From Nemopilema nomurai (lineage: Eukaryota > Cnidaria > Scyphozoa > Rhizostomeae > Rhizostomatidae), in NCBI GenBank assembly GCA_003864495.1, contig ML133452.1, forward strand, positions 156,340-220,339: a stretch of DNA of 64,000 nucleotides, written 5' to 3'. The notes beneath the pieces are model-generated. The model was not told where the DNA came from. It made no database searches and worked only from the letters and a program-made list of their open reading frames with translations. The position numbers and the translations under genes are program-made. This document shows, in pieces, positions 48,301 to 58,919 of this stretch (position 1 is its first letter; each line of letters starts with the position of its first letter).

Positions 48301-50200
48301 GTTTTTTGTAAGTGTTTACCCAAATTTACTCAGGTTCACCCACAGCCTTTCCTTTCACTGATATCAAGTTTATAGTTGATGAAACATAAAGTACTAACGC
48401 CTGAAGTATGTATTGACTTTGCTCAATCTCAATCTGTTTCGCCCCAACACTCACTTTGGCACCCCTTGGATTTGATCAGCAAGTGGGGCAGCCCCACCCC
48501 TCTGCTTCCCGGCCAGCAGGCAACTAAGTCAGGTAAAGACATGTTCTAAGGTCTGGTTCTAAGGTTAAAGCTTTGTTCAATGAATTTTAGGACTTACCGC
48601 AATTTCTGTTGAGATAATCTGTTAAATATGGTTGCTGAGACCATCATTATAAAAGGCAATTGCAATGATGAAGCCATCGGGACGATTCTTCATTACAGAG
48701 GCAAGTAGAGTCTGTCGTCATTTCAGTACCGAAGAGTGACCTCTCTTAAAATCCGTAGTTTTAAACTTTATTTCAAAACCCTAATCAAAATAGCTTCAAC
48801 CTGCAGTTTGTGCATAAATTTGTAAAGAATTTGCTTTCTTGCATTCATGAGAAAGATTAAATCACTGCGGAGTCGGCGACTCACTTCCTGGACTATGCTT
48901 CTTGGACTGTGTATTATGGAAACTTCTATGTATGAGATAGGGAGAAAGGGAAAATCTTTCATTGATTTGCCAATTTGTCACTCGTTATACTACACAGCAG
49001 TCACTAAAAGACTCCAAAGTGAATTACTGAATATAGTTTTAGTCATAGGCGCCGACTACGTGGGGGCTTGGGGGCTCGAGCCCCCCCTGGGAATTGCTAT
49101 GGGGGAGCTCAGCCCCCCCTGGGAACTTCGTTTTAAATCAATCAAAGAATTGAACTGATGATACTGTAGACCATGATGTTATATCTGCTTTATTAAAATT
49201 TTTTGTTTTGTTATTATACATACTACATATGTTGTATTACGTTATTAAAGCGACAGGTAATTTCTCTACCTTTTAACTTTTTTTAATTTTTTAAAATTTA
49301 AATTTTGAGCCCCCCCCTGGGAAAAATAAAAGTCGGCGCCTATGGTTTCAGTTAACTAAAGCACCTCCAGTTGCTAACGATAGTTGGAAACTAGGTAGAC
49401 AACGGGGCATACTGCAACTCAAAGGTTCGGAAATTGTCCTTTTTAGGTACATGAACTGCGTTATTCCTTTGACTAGCAATTTTGCTAGGCTTGACCTTTA
49501 ATGTATTCCTCTTCGGTACACCTTGATTTGAACTTATGGACTTATCCCGTATGAACAGTCCTCAATAGTCAATTCAACACCTTGGTACCAAACTTTGGAA
49601 TGAATTACCGTGGAACTATGAAATGCTCAACCTAGAACATCCCCCAAAAAGCAACTGAAGATTTACTTATTGAGCACAGTCAATCAATAAACCCAAGCTA
49701 TCTTTTCATATTTTCACGATTTCTATTGTATTTTGGAACAATTCAAATTCGACCGAAATCATTTCAGATCATCATAGATTTGGAGGGGGAGAGGGGGCTC
49801 TCTCGGCAATTATTTTATCTATTGTGAGAGCTCCTTTTAAGCAATGTCTTTCATGCAATGTATCCTGTTTTTCTATATTTGAATAGTGTATTAGTTTTCC
49901 ATATTAATTCATCATATTTATACTTTAGTTTTCTGTTAGAATTGTAAATCATATATTACTTGCATGTACAAACATTTCAAAAATGACACTGAACTAAACT
50001 GAGCTGCAGCTCTTGAAAAAACCGCACTAAGAAAATTTACACATTATCAAATACTAAAAGGAAACGACCAAGTACCCTAAAGGACAACGAAGAAAAAGCA
50101 ACTGGTTTCATGCAAATTAAAGCTACTAGATACAGTAAAAGTAATTTAGCAAGTGTAAAAATAACACACTTGCTCTACTAATTGTAGCAAATTTGAGTGA
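45331..50200. other. Unique interior of the foldback element
   Basis: AT-rich DNA of about 4.9 kb without a convincing gene. Open frames are short and unrecognised; the longest, 47,667-47,957 on plus (96 codons), has no motif I can name. A separate MITE lies at 49,044-49,344. A GC-rich patch near 48,440-48,530 with GGGGCAGCCCCACCCC may be another transposon fragment. The interior might be captured host DNA, but no exon is identifiable. Confidence 0.5.
49044..49344. mobile_element. 301-bp MITE nested in the foldback element
   Basis: Perfect 14-bp inverted ends, CATAGGCGCCGACT and AGTCGGCGCCTATG. Inside are repeated blocks like GAGCCCCCCCTGGGAA in both orientations. No clear target duplication was found. 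No coding capacity. Confidence 0.8.
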
Positions 50201-50210
50201 GTTTGTTCCC

Positions 50211-52580
50211 CCTAATTTGAGTGAATCCGTTCTCCCAAGTCCAAAAACATAGAATTAGTCATTGTTTTTGTTCAAGAATGCACATCAGACACTTAGTTGA
50301 ACGTTTCTTGAAAATTTGAGTGAATTCTAGGGCGTTTACTGGGCGTCGTCACTCACTGCCCTATAATGGGGCGGAGGGAGAATCCGTTCTCCCAAGTCCA
50401 AAAACATAGAATGAGACATTGTTTTTGTTCAAGAATGCACATCAGACACTTAGTTGAACGTTTCTTGAAAATTTGAGTGAGTTCTAGGGCGTTTACTGGG
50501 CGTCGTCACTCACTGCCCTATAATGGGGCGGAGGGAGAAACCGTTCTCCCAAGTCCAAAAACATAGAATTAGTCATTGTTTTTGTTCAAGAATGCACATC
50601 AGACACTTAGTTGAACGTTTCTTGAAAATTTGAGTGAGTTCTAGGGCGTTTACTGGGCGTCGTCACTCACTGCCCTATAATGGGGCGGAGGGAGAATCCG
50701 TTCTCCCAAGTCCAAAAACATAGAATGAGACATTGTTTTTGTTCAAGAATGCACATCAGACACTTAGTTGAACGTTTCTTGAAAATTTGAGTGAATTCTA
50801 GGGCGTTTACTGGGCGTCGTCACTCACTGCCCTATAATGGGGCGGAGGGAGAATCCGTTCTCTTAAGTCCAAAAACATAGAATAGTCATTGTTTTAGTTC
50901 AAGAATGCACATCACACATTTAGTTGAACGTTTCTTGAAAATTTGAGTGAGTTCTAGGGCGTTTACTGGGCGTCGTCACTCACTGCCCTATAATGGGGCG
51001 GAGGGAGAATCCGTTCTCCCAAGTCCAAAAACATAGAATGAGACATTGTTTTTGTTCAAGAATGCACATCAGACACTTAGTTGAACGTTTCTTGAAAATT
51101 TGAGTGAATTCTAGGGCGTTTACTGGGCGTCGTCACTCACTGCCCTATAATGGGGCGGAGGGAGATCCGTTCTCCCAAGTCCAAAAACATAGAATTAGTC
51201 ATTGTTTTTGTTCAAGAATGCACATCAGACACTTAGTTGAACGTTTCTTGAAAATTTGAGTGAATTCTAGGGCGTTTACTGGGCGTCGTCACTCACTGCC
51301 CTATAATGGGGCGGAGGGAGAATCCGTTCTCCCAAGTCCAAAAACATAGAATGAGACATTGTTTTTGTTCAAGAATGCACATCAGACACTTAGTTGAACG
51401 TTTCTTGAAAATTTGAGTGAGTTCTAGGGCGTTTACTGGGCGTCGTCACTCACTGCCCTATAATGGGGCGGAGGGAGAATCCGTTCTCCCAAGTCCAAAA
51501 ACATAGAATGAGACATTGTTTTTGTTCAAGAATGCACATCAGACACTTAGTTGAACGTTTCTTGAAAATTTGAGTGAATTCTAGGGCGTTTACTGGGCGT
51601 CGTCACTCACTGCCCTATAATGGGGCGGAGGGAGAATCCGTTCTCCCAAGTCCAAAAACATAGAATGAGTCATTGTTTTTGTTCAAGAATGCACATCAGA
51701 CACTTAGTTGAACGTTTCTTGAAAATTTGAGTGAATTCTAGGGCGTTTACTGGGCGTCGTCACTCACTGCCCTATAATGGGGCGGAGGGAGAATCCGTTC
51801 TCCCAAGTCCAAAAACATAGAATGAGACATTGTTTTTGTTCAAGAATGCACATCAGACACTTAGTTGAACGTTTCTTGAAAATTTGAGTGAGTTCTAGGG
51901 CGTTTACTGGGCGTCGTCACTCACCTGCCCTATAATGGGGCGGAGGGAGAATCCGTTCTCCCAAGTCCAAAAACATAGAATGAGACATTGTTTTTGTTCA
52001 AGAATGCACATCAGACACTTAGTTGAACGTTTCTTGAAAATTTGAGTGAGTTCTAGGGCGTTTACTGGGCGTCGTCACTCACTGCCCTATAATGGGGCGG
52101 AGGGAGAAACCGTTCTCCCAAGTCCAAAAACATAGAATTAGTCATTGTTTTTGTTCAAGAATGCACATCAGACACTTAGTTGAACGTTTCTTGAAAATTT
52201 GAGTGAATTCTAGGGCGTTTACTGGGCGTCGTCACTCACTGCCCTATAATGGGGCGGAGGGAGAATCCGTTCTCCCAAGTCCAAAAACATAGAATGAGAC
52301 ATTGTTTTTGTTCAAGAATGCACATCAGACACTTAGTTGAACGTTTCTTGAAAATTTGAGTGTTCTAGGGCGTTTACTGGGCGTCGTCACTCACTGCCCT
52401 ATAATGGGGCGGAGGGAGAATCCGTTCTCCAAGTCCAAAAATAGAATGAGACATTGTTTTTGTTCAAGAATGCACATCAGACACTTAGTTTGAACGTTTC
52501 TTGAAAATTTGAGTGAGTTCTAGGGCGTTTACTGGGCGTCGTCACTCACTGCCCTATAAAGGGGCGGAGGGAGAAACCGC
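50211..52580. repeat. Right inner arm: ~153-bp tandem repeat, about 15 units
   Basis: The inverse of the left-arm repeat, with units running ATCCGTTCTCCCAAGTCC through CACTGCCCTATAATGGGGCG to GAGGGAGA. Fifteen GGGGCGGAGG-type junctions are countable. Variant positions such as GAGACATT/TTAGTCATT and GAGTGAGTT/GAGTGAATT alternate along the array, as expected from expansion in blocks. Confidence 0.9.
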
Positions 52581-52945
52581 TCTTAGGCCCTGATGGAAAT
52601 AAAATTCTTTTCAAGACTTACTATAGCTCTCTACAATGCTCGCGCGGATGTTTTTGTCGTACGCGCGGAGATTGCCTCGTTTTCACTGCAAAAGTCAACG
52701 CGTCCGCGGGCCTAAATAAGCTTTCAAATCGCAAAATTGATTTCGAGTTGTTTTCGGATTATTCGTCGAATAACATCACAATTTTCGCAGACTGACCGTT
52801 TTCTTCGCTGTTCTATCTGCTGGTTGTCATAAGAAGGCTGAGTTGTGTTTCAAAAGGCCATTTCCCGGACTGCCCTATATTACGGCTGGAGAGCTGCCCT
52901 ATATTACGGCTGCCCTATATTACGGCGCTCTTCACCACCCCATCT

Positions 52946-52955
52946 CTTCGGAATC
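52946..52955. repeat. Right copy of 10-bp target-site duplication
   Basis: CTTCGGAATC, identical to 43,990-43,999. It lies in what is now the 5' flank of RPF1. Confidence 0.8.
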
Positions 52956-53029
52956 GAATCTGCTGCCGCCTCGGATTGGTAAGTCACAATTATTCTCTGC
53001 CTCGTTACGGCTCAGCATTTCTTTGCAAT

Positions 53030-56000
53030 ATGGCCGACGAACAGAGAGAGCCACGCGCGGAAAGTTCCTCGTCAAAAAAGAGAAAAACAGGTGCATCTGA
53101 TAAAGAAATTAAAGTGAAAAGAAAGAAAGTCGATTTGACAACTGTTAAGAATAAACTTAGAAGGCAGGAGCTTTATTCACAGTTAAAGCATGAGAAAAAT
53201 AAGGAAAAGAAAGATAAGAGAAAAAAACAGCGAAAGGATGAGAACTGGGAAGAGGTAGGTAATAGGTATCAGATAAATTTTTAGTCAAAAGTGATATCAT
53301 TAAAATTATTTTCCTGAAGTTCGAAAGGAATCTTATGGCAAACATCTTCATCAAAGGGCACTGCCTGGTTTCTTTTTATGGCATATGTCAGTAAATAATC
53401 ATTGTTGATTGATCTTGACCCATACTTAACTTCTTTCTTTGATATGTATTCTAAATATATGTTATGATCATTACTCATACTATCTTGTAATCATAATTTG
53501 AACTATATTATGATAATTATTACTTTATAAGCCCTTTCAACCTTTCAGAAAAAGCAAACACCAAAGACTACAGAAAATATGCGAGTGAAAGATGAAACTT
53601 TGGTTGAGCCAGATGATGAGGAAGTTTTGGCAGATGAGATGACAGATGAGCTTTCTTCTTATTTCAAATGTGAAAGAATACCAAAGGTCCTCATTACAAC
53701 AAGCAACAGGCCAAAGTGTCATGTAAGTGTGAACAGGAGTCCTTTTATAAATCTAACTTCCTTTCCATCTGTTGGATATAATATATTTCAGTTTTTATGA
53801 ATTAGATTTTTTGCCACTTCAAACAACCTTGAGTACCATAGATGTAAATAATTTTCCTACTATATATTCTGTGGAAATTTTTTGCATAGATTTTCCTTTT
53901 TTGTGAAATCTACTATAACTTCTTTTCAGAAAACTATGCAGTTTATTCAAAATTTCAGTAAAACAGTACCAAATTCAGAATACCATGAGAGAAAAGGTAT
54001 TGACATAAAGAAGATTATTCCTCAAGCAATAGAAAAAGAATTCACTGACATTTTGGTTATAAATGAAGACCACAAAAAGCCTAGTATCCTTTCTGTTTCC
54101 AAATCAGTTGTTTTATTTGATTTCAAGTTAATCTATAGTTAATTCTAGGTTTAGAAGTTAATATATAAGTTATATGATTATTATAATATATAAGTTATAT
54201 ATATTTAAATATATTTAATGAAACCTAAATACAGATGGTTATAGAATCTCTTATATATTTGAATGGTGCTTGAATGGAGATTGCAAATTGTCAAATTGAA
54301 CTAAAATGTACAAGATATGCTTAAGGTTACCGTAAACGTTTCTGAACAAAAACATCCATTTTTGATTACTTCACATTCTGATAGCCGAATTAATAAGGTA
54401 CATAATGATACCATGTTTGAAGCTAGAAGATGTTTTGAAAATGGAGAAAATCCCCTTATAAACAAAGGTTTCCATAGTTTTCTTATCAAAGTTTCTAGCA
54501 GCGGTTTTCAAATCCCTCAACCTGTTAAGCTGATTATCCTTGTTCTGCTTCCTGTGGTTTGTGTAAGAGTATGGCACATCTATGGGTTTTTGTGCTTATT
54601 TAAAGACGCTAATTTATCTTAGAGCCTAAACTACTTGACCCGGATTACATTGTTGGTAATATGATCCTGATGTGTATCATGGCAAGTTCGATCAGTAAAA
54701 TCCCATTTTCTCCAGACTCGAAATTCCTCTACAAACAGGTACGAAAAAGATATTTTGTACCCAAGGAACCAATCAAATGGCTCGAAAATTTGCACACAGC
54801 CAGGGCAGATGTTGAGCAACCATTGTCTCAAAATTTTTTTATTTGCTCTGGTCCGTCTTTTATACCCAAATACAGCTGGGGGAGGGTGGAAAAATTGTTT
54901 ACCAATTTTTGACAGGGTATAGTTTCAAAAAGAGGAGGAATTTAAAAAATTTGAGACAGTCTTTGGTAGCTTAGGATCTGCACTTCCTGCTGGTACAAAA
55001 CAGATTTTGTTACCTCAAAGGCAAGGGTACAAAATAGCTTTTGAAGGTGGTACACTTTTTGAGCAATAAATTCGCATGGAAAAAAACATTTAACAATATT
55101 TGCCAAGAATTTTGATCTGGCTAGATACGCCATAATATTGTGCATCAAATGATATATAGTCTACCCAGATTCCTTGAACAGTTTGGCCTTTAGGAAAGAA
55201 AAACCAATTTGAAAATATGTTGAAAATATTTTCTGTAACCTTAATGAAAGTTTCAACAGGCCTTTTGTTTGACGCAAGTTGACATAAGGTTATCATAAAT
55301 GACACAAACAAAACTGTTATATTTGAGAAATTCATTTGATCTTTCATCAAACTGCCCTCATTTATTTTCCCCTTAGACTGGGTATATTCTTGTTTATTTT
55401 TGGTCATAAAATATGTTTTCCTCTAGGAATTGCACGCACAATAGAAAACATGCAAGTGCTAGGCTTTATCTCACTTAAAGGCCTTTTGTAGTTTTTATTA
55501 TTTGTTTTTGCAGTTCTGTTAGTTTCTTACAGTTTGCAATTTTTTTACCTGATCCAATGAATGAAATTCTTAAAAAGAATTTATGTATGACATTTTCTGT
55601 TGTGGTGAATTTTGTTCTTCTAAGCCTGTAATGCTTACTTATCTCTCCAGCAGTTGCTTTTTCAGTGTTTTCATAGTTGAATCCTTAATGACTACTTTTC
55701 AAGATGCTTTGATGATATGTCATCTACCAAATGGTCCAACAGCTCATTTCAAAATGTCAAATTTAAGAATGAGTCGATCGATCAAGGTAATGTTTATTTG
55801 TTTGTAGGAGTGAAAAGATTGTACCAATGTTGTCTCATGTTGCGTTTGAAAGCCAGTTTTTATTTAGAGACCCAAACCATGTCGATTTTGTAGGAATCAA
55901 GATGTCTTGTGCTTATCCTTCAGTGTTAGTCCTGGGTATCAATTCCAAGTTATGGGATTCAAAGGGGCCCCTTTTCCCCTTCTGTTGTTGATCCTTCTTG

Positions 56001-57961
56001 TGTTAATTAGAACACCTATTTCATAGATTATTACAATTGCTAGGTAATGATATTTGAGAATGCAAGACAAAATGAAAAAAAAATATTTTCAAAAAGCATT
56101 TTCATTTTTCAAGAGATATACTTTATATGGATACATCTGAAAGCAAAATAGTTGAGGCCATCTGCCGTTCAAGTCAAAGAAGAACGAAGTTGTTTGAGAT
56201 ATTTGTTAGACACAGTGTTGTTTTGTGGTACTTCTTGTCAACAAAGTAATACTGTAATTCTGATATAAGATCACAACTCGACCTTAAGCACAAAATTGAG
56301 ATATACTCCATTCTTTTTCTCTTTTATCACTGCTACATTTAGACATTTGTTTATATGCCCTGCTAGATGTTTCTGATACCCTCGTTCCGCATTTCACCTG
56401 GAATGCCCAGAGACGGCTTGAATTTGCGTTGCCACCCTAGATTCCCTGCTTGAAACATTATAGCATCGTGAAAGAGACATTCCCAGGTTGCCTGTTCTGA
56501 ACCAATGCTTGCTTTAACTTCTTTTTACTTTCAGAATCACGGAAAAGCTTCTAGCCATCGCCCAGAGCTCGTGCTCAACAACTTCAATACAAGGCTAGGT
56601 CATTCTGTTGGTCGACTTCTGGCTGCCTTGTTTCCCTTTGATCCACAGTTCCAAGGAAGAAGGTGCATTACTTTTCATAACCAGAGAGACTTTATTTTCT
56701 TTCGTCACCATAGGTAAGTAGCGGGCAGCTTCTAGATTTGTGGCCTTTTTAGTCTTGGACAGACGTAGCTGACGAGTCTTGGTCTGTTCCCTTTTTGGTC
56801 TTTATCATGAATTCATCATGCATTTCCAATTCAAACGTAGTTTTTTCATTTCATTCAAGAGTAACCCGTTGTCTCACTCGAGTGTTGCAACTGATGCGTT
56901 ATTTATTGATTGTGCCTATTGCTCAAGACACACCCCGTTGATTGACGTCATTGTTGATCGCAATGGGCGATTTGACAATCTGAAACATTCCGCGCATTCT
57001 TCGAGGAACGGCGGGCGACTTTGTCATTTGCCAAGAGCAAACCTAGATGGTTAGGGCAGAAGAATGTTTTTTTACCGGGAGTAATAAGAACGACCTGGAT
57101 AAAAGTGGTTTTTGTTTTGTGGTAGGTATATCTTCAAAAACAAGGAAAAGGTCGGGCTGCAGGAGCTTGGTCCACGTTTTACGCTGAAACTCCGCTGGCT
57201 TCAGAAAGGAACGTTCGATACGAAATATGGCGAGTATGAATGGGTACATAAGGTGAGGTTCTTTGCTGCATCTCTACTATCATTGATCACTTAGCATCGT
57301 TCTTTGCAGCTCAGGTGAAGCCAGAAATGCTCAATTTGAATCGTGTACCGTTCCCCTTTGGTGCAAACACACTATTGTACTATGATGGCTGATGTGGTTT
57401 GAGACTACACACCAGTGACCTCCTCGCATTGAAAGTATCTGTTATGACTGACAGTTTTTGGGACACCGGATTGATGGAAATATCACGTGGTGACTACACG
57501 TAGTGTGGCTATCAATCCTTTGGAACGAAAAGGAAAGATGCGAGTTACAAGCAAAAGGCTGAAGATTTGGTACAGGCTTGACCTGGATTTTTGCAACGGA
57601 TAAAGGGCATGAATTATTGTGTTGTTGATGTTAAAGATCGAAAAATGTGCCTCGCGGCGCCTCGCCTGCTTTTCCTGAAAGGAATGTATTGAAAATGTGG
57701 ACTGATCAAATATCATCAGTTTTGTCTCTGTGGAGAAAGCGACAGACAATGCAATAACGTGCACAGTAATGCAGCACTCATCAACCACCCCTCATTTAAT
57801 ACCCCACCCATATACCTTATTTTGCAATGCACTACCCATCAGTCCACAACAAAACCTGGCACCCCCTTGCCGTTGTTTATCTTATGGCTTTCGTAGAACA
57901 TTGTTTTGTTTTTTTACAGAGAAGAGAAATGGATACAAGTCGAAGAAAATTCTTCCTCTAG
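53030..57961 (+). CDS. RPF1: Ribosome production factor 1 (Brix family), seven exons
   Basis: Exons are 53,030-53,254; 53,549-53,722; 53,930-54,083; 55,704-55,786; 56,535-56,713; 57,126-57,252; and 57,920-57,961, all GT-AG. They encode 327 residues (human RPF1: 349). The N-terminus is Lys-rich, nucleolar-signal-like (53,030 exon). The Brix domain starts near residue 120 with [11 protein letters not shown] and continues through [40 protein letters not shown] and [18 protein letters not shown] to [10 protein letters not shown], ending [13 protein letters not shown]1 works in the nucleolus in pre-rRNA processing and assembly of the 60S subunit. The start is the ATG followed by ADEQ; 18 in-frame codons upstream lead into the element flank. 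It lies head to head with TAF7 across a foldback insertion. Confidence 0.95.
54300..55410. other. Open-frame cluster in RPF1 intron 3, unrecognised
   Basis: The longest RPF1 intron (54,084-55,703) contains several overlapping open stretches of 60-105 codons, mostly on the minus strand (55,407-55,090; 55,148-54,942; 54,831-54,631; 54,577-54,371), in different frames. The succession resembles a decayed transposon coding region broken by frameshifts, but I recognise no motif and see no inverted ends. Confidence 0.25.
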
Positions 57962-58919
57962 CCAATCCTGGAAGCAACGGGAATGAAGCAAGGTTGAAAA
58001 ACAGACCCATCACTGCCCCTAGTTAGAAGTTCCTCTTGCAAGTAAGAACGAATAGAAGCATCAACCCCCTCTACCTCTTTTTGTACCTATCCACGTAAAA
58101 CAGTTACCGTATTTGAAGCCTAGAAAATGGTCGAATGAAACAATTACCGTATATCCATTGGTTATCCATTCAACCTTTAACTCAAAAGCTGTTGTAACCT
58201 TTATAAGTCCACGATAATATACCAAAAAATGACCTTTAAAATCATTGATAGATTGACTGTATTGCCTCTAAAACCTTTTTTCAGAAACAATTTGTTCGAA
58301 GCTTTCCAGTTTGCAATTGAATCGGCCCCAGTTCTTCCTCAGTACCATTCAAATATTACCTTGTTGCTCAAAAAAGGAACAATAGTCAAGTACCCTCTTA
58401 TTACATTAATTCGCTCTCTTTAATGAGAAAAAGACACGTCAATGTAATCATAGTGCTCTGCTCTATCGATTACACACCCATTTGTTTCGAATACAGCAAT
58501 TTTCCATAAAAAAATCCCTTTTCTCAAAGTTTAAAGCCTTCACAGTTCTTCCCTACCTACAGAGCATGGAGTCTAGTCTCCAAATCCTGGTTTCTTGTAC
58601 AATTTCTGTCATATAATTAACCTAAACCAAACCATTTGATACTTGCCTATCGCTTCGTCTGTTTAAAGCTACTACACAAATATAATTCTACTATACATAC
58701 GTTGGGAGGTTAATTTTCCGGTCACAAATTGCTTTCCTCAATTCCTGACTAGGTTTCCTATCAGCTTTTTTCACAAATTTTCCGTCTTAGCAACATCCCA
58801 GACAGTTGTAAGTGACGCTTGGCTACAACTCCCTTCTATTCCTGAATGTTCGGACCAAGAACATTAATTTCACGTACTGCATTTGATTCCATTCGTTGTA
58901 GTTTAAAAGAAACAACCGT
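57962..58919. other. 3' flank of RPF1, nothing recognised
   Basis: AT-rich DNA without a supported gene. I did not find a canonical AATAAA within the first few hundred bases after the RPF1 stop codon. Confidence 0.5.

Larger units (their letters stand above)
44000..52945. mobile_element. 8.95-kb foldback-type element (Mutator-like?)
   Basis: Its very long inverted arms each consist of a unique outer part of about 365 bp (44,000-44,366; 52,580-52,945) and an inner block of ~153-bp tandem repeats. The outer ends begin near GGTGGTG, followed by GAGCGCCGTAATATAGGGCAG minus one base, with CCGTAATATAGGGCAG three times. The left inner block has about 7 repeat units, the right about 15. A 10-bp duplication flanks the element. 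About 4.9 kb of unique DNA lies between the arms and holds no transposase I can recognise, so it is presumably non-autonomous. Arms made of tandem units plus a 9-10-bp duplication match the foldback/Mutator group; that assignment is inference. Confidence 0.85.
43967..53029. promoter_or_regulatory. TAF7-RPF1 bidirectional promoter region, split by a foldback element
   Basis: The two genes diverge from here. Only 33 bp (43,967-43,999) and 74 bp (52,956-53,029) of non-element DNA separate their ATGs from the transposon, counting the 10-bp duplication once. Before insertion the ATG-to-ATG distance was about 107 bp, so one compact promoter must have served both. Each gene now has the end of the element as its immediate upstream sequence. 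No TATA box is evident. Confidence 0.7.

Noticed and set aside
44366..52580. CRISPR-like interpretation of the regular repeats
   Set aside because: Units are ~153 bp, contiguous without unique spacers, inverted between the two arms, and in a eukaryotic context.
52843..53100. 85-codon plus-strand frame crossing the foldback end
   Set aside because: It runs from transposon arm into RPF1 exon 1 in a different frame and has no independent support.
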